Assembly: GCF_003026285.1 (NCBI RefSeq)
Contig: NZ_PYOD01000014.1
Location: forward strand, 1-64,000
DNA length: 64,000 bases
Source: Photobacterium profundum
GTDB lineage: Bacteria; Pseudomonadota; Gammaproteobacteria; Enterobacterales; Vibrionaceae
Reading direction: 5' to 3'
Position numbers and translations under genes: made by a program. Of this stretch, positions 34,895-43,794 are shown one piece after another. How positions within the stretch are numbered: the first letter of the stretch is position 1; each line of letters begins with the position of its first letter. The notes under the pieces are model-generated. The model was not told the DNA's origin. It ran no database searches and saw nothing but the letters and a program-made list of their open reading frames with translations.

Positions 34895-34925
34895 AGGGTT
34901 CACAGAAATGTGAGCCCTTTTATTA
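34895..34925 (+). terminator. Rho-independent terminator of the lysine unit
   Basis: AGGGTTCACA and TGTGAGCCCT (34895-34904, 34909-34918) form a 10-bp stem with one G-U pair and a GAAA tetraloop, followed by TTTTATTATT. Confidence 0.88.
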
Positions 34926-35018
34926 TTGTAGAATCGAGTTAAAACTTGCCACTAACCCCCCTGTGTCAGGATCGTTGTCAGTGATACTATGAATTAACAT
35001 TTGGATTAAGGACAACCC

Positions 35019-35312
35019 ATGAAATACGCCGTTATATTTAAAGCCGAGATCAATCAGTTGGATGATGAATATTCCAAAATGGCAGCGAAGATGCGTGATT
35101 TAGCCATAAGAGAATATGATTGTACTGAGTTTGTAGCCACTGCTGAAGGTAGTCAAGAAATCGCGATATCTTATTGGGATAACCTCGAACACATTAAAGC
35201 GTGGAAGCAGAATGCCGAGCATTTAGTCGCACAAAAGCTAGGTCAAAATAAATGGTATAAGCACTATACCGTTGAGGTTGTAGAAGTTCTTAGGCGTTAT
35301 TCATCGAAATAG
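35019..35312 (+). CDS. Antibiotic biosynthesis monooxygenase (ABM) domain protein
   Basis: A 97-residue dimeric alpha+beta barrel protein begins MKYAVIFKAEINQLDDEYSK and has EYDCTEFVATAEGSQEIAIS and YWDNLEHIKAWKQNAEHLVA, the core ABM pattern. Relatives include quinol monooxygenases, haem-degrading proteins and many of unknown role; the usual haem or quinol contacts cannot be assigned here. It is monocistronic, with AAGGACAACC before the ATG. Confidence 0.8.
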   Translation: MKYAVIFKAEINQLDDEYSKMAAKMRDLAIREYDCTEFVATAEGSQEIAISYWDNLEHIKAWKQNAEHLVAQKLGQNKWYKHYTVEVVEVLRRYSSK

Positions 35313-35472
35313 AATCAGTGAAAAAATATTGTAAAACAATAATGTAAGAAAGATGTGATGCAGATCTCTACTCCCCCCAACCTACGCCTCAAATTATTAT
35401 TCTAAGGATGGTCTCAATGCTGTGTGATTAATAAATAATCACTGAACATAATAATAATTCAAGGAGAACATC

Positions 35473-37542
35473 GTGGTTAAATGGAACATGGGGTTAAAAC
35501 AGAACGTAAAAACATGTCTTGCACTTGCCATCGCAGCGTCTTTATCTGCTTGCAGTAGTTCTGGTTCATCGACTTCACCCGATCCATCTGTTGGTAACGT
35601 AACGCCTTACGCTTGTAATGTATCAACATCAACATCAGCAGAAACTGATGATTTACGTATGTATCAAGTGATGGTTGAAAGCTTTGTAAATGGCGATGAC
35701 AGTATTGGTCATGGTACTGGCTATGGAACTAGCCATCACAAAGGTGACTTACAAGGCATTATTGATTCACTCGATTATATCCAATCTTTGGGAATGAATG
35801 CGGTTTGGTTAACACCGGTATTTGATTCTGTTCCTGTAGAAGGGCAGAACCACTGGGCTGACAGACTGGATGCCACTGGGTATTTTGCAAGTAACTATTT
35901 TGCGATAGACCCGCGTTTTGGTTCGATGGAAAAAGCGAAAGAGCTGGTCGAAGAAGCTCATAAGCGTGGTTTATATGTATTCTTTGATGGGGTATTCGGA
36001 CACCATAAAGATAACGTTGTCGCATCACCTCAAGGTAATTTACCTCAAGGTGAGAGTAACCCGGTTAGTTACCCTGAAAGCATGGCATTTTATAAAGAAG
36101 TGGCGACATACTGGATAACAGAATTAAAGATTGATGGTTGGCGTTTAGACCAAGCATATCAAGTGCCTACCGATGCATGGACTGAGCTGCGTAAAAGCGT
36201 TGATGAAGCCTCGAAGTCGGTTACATATGTAAATTCTGATGGCAAAACAGTTAATCCTCTTGGCTACATGGTGGCTGAAATTTGGAATAACGAAAACTAC
36301 ATTAATGAGACAGGCTACGGTTCAGCTGAAAACCCTGCGTTATGTTCTGCGTTCGATTTCCCTGTGCGCTACCGTGTTGTTGAAACATTTGCTGTAAATG
36401 AAAACGGCAATGGCGGAAAGGGCGGTGAATGGCTAAATGAAGGCATGTCATTACACAGTCTCTATCCGGCAGATGCTAAACCGAACCTTATGTTAGGAAA
36501 TCATGACTTGGTCCGTTTTGGTGATTTGCTACAACGTGGCAATATTGCTGATGTTGATAATGATGAATACTGGCAGCGCCACAAAGCAGCCCTGTCTTTC
36601 CAAGCCGCGTACACTGGTCCTATTACCCTGTATTACGGTGACGAGATTGGCGACCAAGTCGAAGGTTTCGCAGATAAAGCACCAAGTTCAACCTGCGCTA
36701 TTAATGGTTTGTGTGATGATCATGTTGCGCGTTCAACTGCAAAAATAGAAGGTGTTACCACGCCATCTGGTGGCGCTCTGAATGCTAGCCAAAAAGATCT
36801 GAAAAAGTATGTGACCAAACTGATGAACCTTCGTGCTGCACACCCTGCATTATCACAAGGTGAACGCGTTAATGTGCTGGCTAATGATTCTGTCTATGTT
36901 GATCATAAACAGTCTGGTGATGATGTTTTACTGTACATGGTAAGCACACAATCCCAATCAAATAACATCGAACTGCTCGCATCAATGGTAGGGTCAGAAG
37001 GTGATTTAGTGGATTTAATCACTGGTGAACGTTTTTCTGTTAGTTCTGGTAAGTATCAAATTCCATTAAATGGTTTTGTTGCCCGTTTCTTGAAAGTTGA
37101 AGTTCCTTCAGCTGTCGGCGCGACAGCAACTAAAGCGGCTGTGATGATGACTGGCGAAGGTTTTATGGCGCAGTGTGATAACCCAACGCTTGATGAAACA
37201 GGACCTGTGAGTAAAACATTGTACGTAGTTGGTGATTTTGCAGATGCTGGCTGGAAGCATAAAGATAACCGCGCTTTTGAGTACAAGGGTAACAATACTT
37301 ACCAAGCCGTTGTCGATGAAAGGGCTGGTGGCTATCGTATGCAGTATGCAAGTAAAGATTGGTCGTCACAATATACTGCTGAAGGCCTAGAATTGAAGCT
37401 GGGTGTCGAAAATATTCTTAAAGCTGGTGGCTACGGAAAAGATACCGCAGCAATGTTACCTGAGGCAGGTAAGTACGTTTGGAGTATTCAGTTTACTGAT
37501 AACGGTTTACCAGAAAACATCATGGTATCTAAGTGCCAGTAA
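35473..37542 (+). CDS. Secreted alpha-amylase lipoprotein (GH13)
   Basis: A GTG start follows AAGGAGA. A lipoprotein signal peptide ends in LSAC at about residue 27, followed by a Ser-rich linker. The GH13 barrel (about 55-470) shows conserved region I FDGVFGHH, region II GWRLDQAY (nucleophile Asp), region III AEIWNNE (acid/base Glu) and region IV LGNHDLVRF (transition-state Asp). A beta-sandwich domain follows (470-560), then a separate C-terminal module (about 580-689: YVVGDFADAGWKHKDNRAFE) that resembles starch-binding SusE-like domains. It hydrolyses alpha-glucans outside the inner membrane, probably anchored at the outer membrane. Confidence 0.9.
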   Translation: MVKWNMGLKQNVKTCLALAIAASLSACSSSGSSTSPDPSVGNVTPYACNVSTSTSAETDDLRMYQVMVESFVNGDDSIGHGTGYGTSHHKGDLQGIIDSLDYIQSLGMNAVWLTPVFDSVPVEGQNHWADRLDATGYFASNYFAIDPRFGSMEKAKELVEEAHKRGLYVFFDGVFGHHKDNVVASPQGNLPQGESNPVSYPESMAFYKEVATYWITELKIDGWRLDQAYQVPTDAWTELRKSVDEASKSVTYVNSDGKTVNPLGYMVAEIWNNENYINETGYGSAENPALCSAFDFPVRYRVVETFAVNENGNGGKGGEWLNEGMSLHSLYPADAKPNLMLGNHDLVRFGDLLQRGNIADVDNDEYWQRHKAALSFQAAYTGPITLYYGDEIGDQVEGFADKAPSSTCAINGLCDDHVARSTAKIEGVTTPSGGALNASQKDLKKYVTKLMNLRAAHPALSQGERVNVLANDSVYVDHKQSGDDVLLYMVSTQSQSNNIELLASMVGSEGDLVDLITGERFSVSSGKYQIPLNGFVARFLKVEVPSAVGATATKAAVMMTGEGFMAQCDNPTLDETGPVSKTLYVVGDFADAGWKHKDNRAFEYKGNNTYQAVVDERAGGYRMQYASKDWSSQYTAEGLELKLGVENILKAGGYGKDTAAMLPEAGKYVWSIQFTDNGLPENIMVSKCQ

Positions 37543-37629
37543 GTCGTAATAGCAACGATGCTGATAATCATTAAACAGCAAGATTATATTTTTTCCGTTT
37601 AATTTATTAATGAAGCATCACTTCAAAAG

Positions 37630-37665
37630 GAGTCCTAGCATTGATAATGCATGGGCTCTTTTTTT
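37630..37665. terminator. Terminator between convergent amylase and ETF-QO genes
   Basis: GAGTCC-TA-GCAT pairs with ATGC-AT-GGGCTC (one G-U pair, a two-base internal mismatch), followed by TTTTTTTT on the plus strand. It overlaps the last base or two of the ETF-QO gene region. Confidence 0.8.
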
Positions 37666-39340
37666 ACATATTTTGATAGTTTGGCCCGCCGCCACCTTCA
37701 GGTGGATACCAAGTGATATTCTGCGACGGATCTTTAATGTCGCAGGTCTTACAATGTACGCAGTTAGCAGCGTTGATGTGAAGTTTAGGTTTATCATCGA
37801 CCGTGATGATTTCATAGACGCCAGCGGGGCAATAGCGCTGACTGGGTTCATCATAGCGTGATAAATGCGTATGAATAGGGATGTTACAATCGTCGAGAAC
37901 TAAGTGGCAAGGCTGATTTTCTTCATGCTGTGTGCCTGATAAATATACCGATGACGGCTTATCAAAACTTAATATACCATCAGGCTTAGGGTAGGAAATA
38001 GGTTGGCACTGTGCGATATCTTTTAAGCACTTATGATCGGCCTGTTGATCTGTAATTGTCCAAGGCGTTTTACGCTTAAAAATAGATGCCCATACATTAT
38101 GTTCAAAGGTAGCGAGTGCTCCCCCTAGCAAACTACCAAATTTGTGCAGCTCTGCACCAAAATTACGTGATTCTTGTAGCTCTTGATACAGCCAAGACGT
38201 TTGAAATAACAAGTCATAATCAGGTTCTGTTTGGGCATTTTCGCATCGTAATTGTTCAAAAATAGCATCTGCTGCAAGCATGCCTGATTTCATTGCTGTG
38301 TGGCTGCCTTTGATTTTGGCTACATTCAATGTGCCAGCATCACAACCTACTAACAGTCCTCCGGGAAACTGTTGTTTGGGCAACGATGATAATCCGCCTT
38401 TAGAGATAGCACGCGCGCCGTAAGAAATTCGCTGTCCACCGCTGAGGTGTTTACTGAAAGCGGGATGTTGTTTGAGTCGTTGAAATTCATCGAAAGGGCT
38501 GAGGTAAGGGTTGCTGTAATTCAAATCAACGATTAACCCGATGGCTATCTGGTTACCGTCTAAATGATAAAGAAAGCCACCACCAGTAGTCCCCGATTCA
38601 CTTAAAGGCCAGCCTGCGGCATGAATAACGCTACCAGCATTAGGTTGTTTTATATCTGTAGGTACTTCCCATATTTCTTTTAGCCCTAATGCATAGTGTT
38701 GAGGTTGTTTATCTGCATCTAACTGGTACTTATCGAGCAATTGTTTACCTAAATGCCCTCGTGCTCCTTCAGCGAAGATAGTGTATTTGGCTTTCAGTTC
38801 GATACCCGCTTCGAAATTAGCTTTAGGGGCACCACTTTTATCTCGCCCCATATCTGATGTATTAATGCCAGTAACAGCGCCAGCTTCGTCATAATTAATA
38901 CTTGCAGCGGCAAAACCAGGGAAAATTTCCACACCAAGTGTTTCAGCTTGCTGGGCGAGCCAACGACATAAATTAGCTAAACTGATCACATAGTTTTTAT
39001 CGGTGTTATGCATTGGGTGAGGTGTAAGAAAATGAGGGACAGTCAGGTGATTATATTGGTTAGTCAGGTAGATGAATTGATCGTCAATCACGGGGGTAGA
39101 AAGCGGAGCACCCATTGTTGACCATTCTGGGAACAGTTCATCTAAGGCACGGGTTTCAAATAGCGCACCAGAGATAATATGTGCACCGACTTCAGCGCCT
39201 TTTTCGACAACACAAATGCTAATGTCTTGTCCTTTTTTATTTGCTTTCTGGTTGAGCTGTGCAAGCTGGCAAGCGGCAGCTAAGCCAGCAGGGCCTGCGC
39301 CAACAATCACAACATCAAACGCCATACATTCTCTATCCAT
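37664..39340 (-). CDS. Electron transfer flavoprotein-ubiquinone oxidoreductase
   Basis: A 558-residue membrane-associated iron-sulfur flavoprotein moves electrons from reduced ETF to ubiquinone. The FAD-binding start DVVIVGAGPAGLAAACQLAQ, the quinone-region MKSGMLAADAIFEQL segment and the C-terminal 4Fe-4S ligands (CPAGVYEI, then NCVHCKTCDIKDPSQNITW around residue 527) are intact, and the end PPEGGGGPNYQNM is the family's usual one. It may start at Met6 (MAFDVV). It is divergent from etfBA across 268 bp with a liu-like operator between. Confidence 0.95.
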   Translation of the reverse strand: MDRECMAFDVVIVGAGPAGLAAACQLAQLNQKANKKGQDISICVVEKGAEVGAHIISGALFETRALDELFPEWSTMGAPLSTPVIDDQFIYLTNQYNHLTVPHFLTPHPMHNTDKNYVISLANLCRWLAQQAETLGVEIFPGFAAASINYDEAGAVTGINTSDMGRDKSGAPKANFEAGIELKAKYTIFAEGARGHLGKQLLDKYQLDADKQPQHYALGLKEIWEVPTDIKQPNAGSVIHAAGWPLSESGTTGGGFLYHLDGNQIAIGLIVDLNYSNPYLSPFDEFQRLKQHPAFSKHLSGGQRISYGARAISKGGLSSLPKQQFPGGLLVGCDAGTLNVAKIKGSHTAMKSGMLAADAIFEQLRCENAQTEPDYDLLFQTSWLYQELQESRNFGAELHKFGSLLGGALATFEHNVWASIFKRKTPWTITDQQADHKCLKDIAQCQPISYPKPDGILSFDKPSSVYLSGTQHEENQPCHLVLDDCNIPIHTHLSRYDEPSQRYCPAGVYEIITVDDKPKLHINAANCVHCKTCDIKDPSQNITWYPPEGGGGPNYQNM

Positions 39341-39389
39341 GCTGTAAACCTGTCCCTACATTACTGACATAACATTAAATATAGTCCAG

Positions 39390-39405
39390 TTGACGTAAAC
39401 GTAAA
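39390..39405. promoter_or_regulatory. Probable LiuR operator between ETF-QO and etfBA
   Basis: TTGACGTAAACGTAAA matches 13 of the first 15 bases of the liu operator arms, TTGACGTTTACGTAA. It lies 50 bp upstream of the ETF-QO start. On the minus strand TTTACG (39405-39400) and TATATT are 16 bp apart; on the plus strand a weak TAGGCT lies 16 bp after TTGACG. Published LiuR regulons in gammaproteobacteria include ETF genes. Confidence 0.65.
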
Positions 39406-39608
39406 TTAAACTAGGCTCAAAAGGTAACGTAGTTTTTACTGTGTTATTTCTTGAAAAGCATAGACTAACTCAAAAATAGCCATTCAAAGCACGGTATATC
39501 TGCCAAGCTACAACATTGAAAAACAGCGACAGTAAAAAAGACTGGCAGTGATAAATAATAGGATTAAAGCTTACACGAACGGCATCCCAATTTAAAAAGG
39601 AAGGCATT

Positions 39609-40403
39609 GTGAAAGTATTAGTAGCGATTAAACGGGTGATTGACCCTTACGTAAAGGTCAGGGTTAAGAGTGACGGTTCAGGTGTAGAGACCAATAATGT
39701 AAAAATGACGATGAACCCCTTTTGCGAAATAGCGGTAGAAGAGGCGGTTAGGCTAAAAGAAGCAGGGCATGCAGAAGAAATTATTGTGGTATCAGTCGGC
39801 GATAAAAGCTGTCAGGAACAATTGAGAACAGCATTGGCACTGGGCGCCGATCGTGCGATTCATATTGATATACCATCTTCACCAGAACCTCTCGTTGTAG
39901 CTAAATTACTGCGAGCTGTTATGGTGATTGAAGACCCTGGAATTGTATTACTGGGTAAGCAATCTATTGATACTGACAATAATCAAGTGGCGCAAATGCT
40001 AGCTGCCATCACGCAGCGCCCTCAAGGTACATTCGCATCAGAAGTGACCGTTGTGTCAGAAGAATCTCCAGTATCTGAATCGAATGGGCAGAGTAATGCC
40101 GTACTTGTAACTCGTGAAATTGATGGTGGTCTTGAAACGGTAAAACTGAATCTACCTGCAATTATCAGTACTGACTTGCGCTTAAATGAACCCCGTTATG
40201 CCTCTCTTCCCAATATTATGAAAGCAAAACGAAAACCGTTAGATGTGATAACACCAGATGAATTAGGCGTGGCTGTTACTCTGCATCAAGAAATACTTGA
40301 TGTAATGTCACCGCCTGAGCGAGCCACTGGTGTTATGGTTAATAGTGTATCGGAACTGGTAGAAAAGCTGAAAAATGAAGCCAAGGTTATAGGAGCGATC
40401 TAA
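39609..40403 (+). CDS. etfB: Electron transfer flavoprotein beta subunit
   Basis: The 264-residue subunit (AMP-binding) has MKVLVAIKRVIDPYVKVRVK, VKMTMNPFCEIAVEEAVRLK, ALALGADRAIHI and the signature VKLNLPAIISTDLRLNEPRY with KPLDVITPDEL. ETF takes electrons from acyl-CoA dehydrogenases, including those at 18.6 and 23.5 kb, and passes them to ETF-QO. The start is a GTG after AAAAAGGAAGG. Its last base is the first base of the etfA start codon. It is a few residues longer than usual, through an NGQSNAV loop near 158. Confidence 0.94.
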   Translation: MKVLVAIKRVIDPYVKVRVKSDGSGVETNNVKMTMNPFCEIAVEEAVRLKEAGHAEEIIVVSVGDKSCQEQLRTALALGADRAIHIDIPSSPEPLVVAKLLRAVMVIEDPGIVLLGKQSIDTDNNQVAQMLAAITQRPQGTFASEVTVVSEESPVSESNGQSNAVLVTREIDGGLETVKLNLPAIISTDLRLNEPRYASLPNIMKAKRKPLDVITPDELGVAVTLHQEILDVMSPPERATGVMVNSVSELVEKLKNEAKVIGAI

Positions 40404-41398
40404 TGAGCGAGAAAAAATTAGCAACGCTTGTTATTGCAGAACATGATAATAAAGCTGTGTCAGTGGATACATTACGAACAATTAATGCTGCAACCGCGAT
40501 TGTGTCAGAAGATAAGCAAGTGGAAATCACAGTATTGGTGATTGGTTTTAATTGCGAATCGGTGGTTGAATCAATCCGGCATATTAGTGCGGTTAGTAAC
40601 GTGTTAGTGGTTAATTCAGGTGTTTATCAATATTTACTCGCCGAAAATATATCGGATTTAATTGCTCATATTTGCAAAGAACATATGAGCAATGACTATT
40701 CGCATATATTAGCGCCCGCCACAACGTTTGGTAAAAATATAATGCCACGTGTTGCTGCCTTATTGGATGTGGGGCAGTTGTCGGATGTGATTGACATAGA
40801 ATCACCAGACGTTGTGATTCGTCCTATCTATGCTGGCAATGCGTTAGCAAGAGTGAAGTCTAACGACGCCATTAAAGTGATGACTATTCGCAGTGCGGCA
40901 TTCGATGCCATTACCATAAGTGACGCTGTCATATCGCCAGAAATCCTTAATATTGATGTGAAGTGTTTAGACATTAATATTCCGGCAGAATCATCTGAAT
41001 TTATATCACAACAGAAAGTGGTAAGTGAACGTCCTGAACTACCTGCGGCTAGCGTTGTTATCTCCGGTGGGCGAGGGTTAGGCAGTAAAGAAAGTTTTGT
41101 ACTCGTTGAACAGCTTGCAGACAAACTGGGAGGCGCTATTGGTGCTTCACGTGCTGCTGTTGATGCGGGGTTTGTTTCGAATGATTTACAAGTCGGGCAA
41201 ACGGGTAAAATTGTTGCGCCTGATCTTTATATCGCTGTCGGTATCTCTGGTGCTATTCAGCACTTAGCTGGCATGAAAGATTCAAAAGTGATTGTGGCAA
41301 TTAACAGTGATCCTGAAGCACCTATTTTTCAAATTGCAGATTATGGGCTCGTGGGGGATCTTTTTGAGATCATGCCTGAATTAATTCGCTCTGTGTAA
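40403..41398 (+). CDS. etfA: Electron transfer flavoprotein alpha subunit
   Basis: The 331-residue FAD-binding subunit has an N domain with [20 protein letters not shown] and a C-terminal FAD domain: [75 protein letters not shown] and [15 protein letters not shown]. It pairs with EtfB, which is encoded one base upstream. The N-terminal domain is more divergent than the FAD domain, as usual for the family. The operon ends in a repeat and a terminator. Confidence 0.95.
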   Translation: MSEKKLATLVIAEHDNKAVSVDTLRTINAATAIVSEDKQVEITVLVIGFNCESVVESIRHISAVSNVLVVNSGVYQYLLAENISDLIAHICKEHMSNDYSHILAPATTFGKNIMPRVAALLDVGQLSDVIDIESPDVVIRPIYAGNALARVKSNDAIKVMTIRSAAFDAITISDAVISPEILNIDVKCLDINIPAESSEFISQQKVVSERPELPAASVVISGGRGLGSKESFVLVEQLADKLGGAIGASRAAVDAGFVSNDLQVGQTGKIVAPDLYIAVGISGAIQHLAGMKDSKVIVAINSDPEAPIFQIADYGLVGDLFEIMPELIRSV

Positions 41399-41602
41399 TA
41401 CCAACCTAAATCAGTACCTGAACATTCTTGTTGGTTAAAACCGATAATAACTACGTTAGAAATTTTATAATTAGAACGACTAGTTATTTCAATTTAGAGC
41501 CACTAGATCCTCAATTTATCTCCTTGCCTCAAAGTATTTTAACTCTCGCTGAACTGATCAGATAATTAATGGATTTGGTATTACTTATCCAGATTGGTAT
41601 AA
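41399..41602. repeat. Interspersed repeat, copy B, with terminal inverted repeats
   Basis: About 204 bp after etfA match copy A at 23346-23517 in shared blocks such as TTAGAAATTTTATAATTA and ACTTATCCAGA-TGGTAT. The ends are inverted: ATACCAACCTAAATCAGTA on the left and the reverse complement of the right end, ATACCAATCTGGATAAGTA. There is no ORF. It lies between the etfA stop and the terminator. Confidence 0.65.
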
Positions 41603-41607
41603 GTAGA

Positions 41608-41634
41608 GAAAAAGCGGCTATATTACCGCTTTTT
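41608..41634. terminator. Bidirectional terminator between etfA and the bkd operon
   Basis: AAAAAGCGG (41609-41617) pairs with CCGCTTTTT (41626-41634) around an 8-base loop, which gives a T-run on both strands for the convergent etf and bkd units. Confidence 0.88.
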
Positions 41635-41662
41635 ATATACCCTGCTTTTTAAGCTAAACCAG

Positions 41663-42820
41663 CTAAGCTGTGGCTTGTTGTAAGTGCTCAACCAACGCTT
41701 TTATGAAGCGTGCTGCTTCGCCTCCCGTACAAGCCCTATGGTCAAATGTCATCGATAAGGGCATTGCTTTAACCGCTATTGGTTGCCCATCTTTTATGAT
41801 TACCTTTTCGATTATCCTACCTGCACCCACAATGGCGACTTGAGGTGGTGAAACAACCGGGGTAGCATAAATACCCGCAATAGCACCAAAATTAGACAAC
41901 GTAATGGTGGCATGTTGTAGCTGCTCTCGACCAATTCTACGATCTCTAATACCTTTCACGGTTTTATCTAACCATTGCCGAACCCCTTTAGGACTATATT
42001 CGTCAGCATGGCGTAATACAGGTACATAAAGACCATGGGCACTATCAACTGCAATACCAATATTAACGGTACTGTGAACACAGCGCGTCATTGTTTCAGC
42101 GTCAAACCATGCATTAAGGGCGGGCTCTTGTTGGCAGGCGTTAATAACGGCTTGTATTAATCGAATAGAAATGTCTTCATTGGCCAACCAATCAGCTAAT
42201 AAGGCTTCTTCTGTAATGGTAACCGCAGCAACATTATGGTGAGATTCCGCCATCGTGTTAACCATGGTTCGCCTTGCACCTTTCAGTACTTCAGTGCCAG
42301 GCAGTTGTTTATCGCATTCATTATAAATATCGGCATCGACAATTAAACCATCAGGTCCACTTCCTATAATACCGTGTAAGTCGACGCCTAATCGTTGTGC
42401 TAATAATCGTGCAGAGGGCATTGCCGTAATAATATTTTCAGACGTAGTATTCTGATCGCTTCCAACCCAAAAGTCATCGATATCAACGTGATGGTTTTGA
42501 TGTGAAACATTACCGACCACCGTTGCTGCATCTTCTTTTTTGGCGGCTGTTGTTGATATAGTTGATTGTGCAGTTGCGCCCACTTCTTCAATCTCTAGCA
42601 ATAGGCTGCCTATATTTATCACATCACCTTCTTTACCGTAACGGCTGATGATTTTTCCACTGTAAGGGGCGGGAATATCGACAGTGGCTTTAGCTGTTTC
42701 AACGGTAAGAACGATTTGATCAACTTTAACCACGTCACCGGATTTAATATGCCATTCAACAATTTCAGATTCGGCTAGCCCTTCGCCGAGGTCAGGTAGC
42801 ATAAATGACTTCATTTCCAA
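41663..42820 (-). CDS. bkdB: Branched-chain 2-oxoacid dehydrogenase E2 (dihydrolipoamide acyltransferase)
   Basis: An N-terminal lipoyl domain (1-80; ETAKATVDIP with the lipoyl Lys at residue 44), a peripheral subunit-binding domain (PSARLLAQRLGVDLHGIIGS, near 130-160) and a C-terminal acyltransferase domain make up 385 residues. It transfers the branched acyl group to CoA. The active-site His is present in FDHRACTGGEAARF (His361), but the Asp of the usual HxxxDG is Thr365; I recall the same HRxxTGG form in related marine enzymes. It overlaps the E1beta gene by 10 bp. No E3 gene is in the cluster. Confidence 0.92.
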   Translation of the reverse strand: MEMKSFMLPDLGEGLAESEIVEWHIKSGDVVKVDQIVLTVETAKATVDIPAPYSGKIISRYGKEGDVINIGSLLLEIEEVGATAQSTISTTAAKKEDAATVVGNVSHQNHHVDIDDFWVGSDQNTTSENIITAMPSARLLAQRLGVDLHGIIGSGPDGLIVDADIYNECDKQLPGTEVLKGARRTMVNTMAESHHNVAAVTITEEALLADWLANEDISIRLIQAVINACQQEPALNAWFDAETMTRCVHSTVNIGIAVDSAHGLYVPVLRHADEYSPKGVRQWLDKTVKGIRDRRIGREQLQHATITLSNFGAIAGIYATPVVSPPQVAIVGAGRIIEKVIIKDGQPIAVKAMPLSMTFDHRACTGGEAARFIKALVEHLQQATA

Positions 42821-43794
42821 CCCTCCACTAATTCTCGCGCAGCTATCACAATGTCTTCTTCCTGAATCATAAAATAATCTTCATTGCGATAATAAGGCAT
42901 GATGGTATCCATTCCTGTTACTCGTTTCGGTGGCGCTTTTAATAAACACATCGCATGTTCTGCTGTGCGCGCCAAAATCTCTGCACCTACACCACAGGTT
43001 TTGCTCGCTTCATGCACAACAAGTAGACGGCCCGTTTTTTCTAATGAATGAATAATTGTAGCCATATCGATAGGCTTTATACTCGCTAGATCAATCACTT
43101 CAACTTCTATACCTTGCGAAGAAAGCGTGCTTGCTGCCTGCAATGACTCCACAACACATGCCCCCCAAGTGACCAAGGTGAGATCGCGACCTTTGCGTAG
43201 TGTGAAACACGTATCTAGGGGCAAGGCTTTACCGTTATCGTTCACATCTGATTTGACGGTTCGATAAATACGCTTAGGTTCAAAAAACATGACAGGATCA
43301 TTGCTACGAATAGAGGCAAGTAACAAGCCATATGCACGCTGAGGTGACGATGGAATAACGACTTTAAACCCTGGAATATGAGCAAATAATGCTTCAATAC
43401 TTTCAGAATGATGTTCTGGTGCGTGTATACCACCACCAAAAGGAGCACGAAAAACAGCAGGGCAGGTAAGTCGACCTCGTGTTCGATTTCTCATTCGTGC
43501 AGCATGACACATAAGGTGTTCCATCGCGGGAAATACAAACCCTTGAAATTGGAATTCTGCAACGGGTCGTAAGCCTTGCGATGCCATACCAACCGTGACG
43601 CCACCAATTAATGCTTCGGCTAATGGCGAGTCAATAACCCGCTTGAGACCAAACTTAGCTTTAAGCCCAACCGTTGCGCGAAATACGCCGCCGTTGTCGC
43701 CGACATCTTCACCCAAGACAACCACTTTTGGGTCATGTTCCATCTCATGATGTAAAGCAAGGTTCACCGCTTCAAGTAACGTCATATCAGCCAT
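42811..43794 (-). CDS. bkdA2: Branched-chain 2-oxoacid dehydrogenase E1 beta
   Basis: The 327-residue transketolase-like beta subunit has VVLGEDVGDNGGVFRATVGL, SPLAEALIGGVTVGMASQGL, PVAEFQFQGFVFPAMEHL and the C-terminal VDLASIKPIDMATIIHSLEK, typical of the Pyr domain that completes the thiamine-diphosphate site with E1alpha. It decarboxylates the keto acids of leucine, valine and isoleucine. It overlaps E1alpha by 8 bp and E2 by 10 bp, which indicates strict coupling. Confidence 0.94.
   Translation of the reverse strand: MADMTLLEAVNLALHHEMEHDPKVVVLGEDVGDNGGVFRATVGLKAKFGLKRVIDSPLAEALIGGVTVGMASQGLRPVAEFQFQGFVFPAMEHLMCHAARMRNRTRGRLTCPAVFRAPFGGGIHAPEHHSESIEALFAHIPGFKVVIPSSPQRAYGLLLASIRSNDPVMFFEPKRIYRTVKSDVNDNGKALPLDTCFTLRKGRDLTLVTWGACVVESLQAASTLSSQGIEVEVIDLASIKPIDMATIIHSLEKTGRLLVVHEASKTCGVGAEILARTAEHAMCLLKAPPKRVTGMDTIMPYYRNEDYFMIQEEDIVIAARELVEGWK

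Noticed and set aside
35354-35369. TGTGA-N6-TCTCT as a CRP site before the amylase gene
   Set aside because: The second half-site matches at only three of five positions, so it is no better than chance in this DNA.
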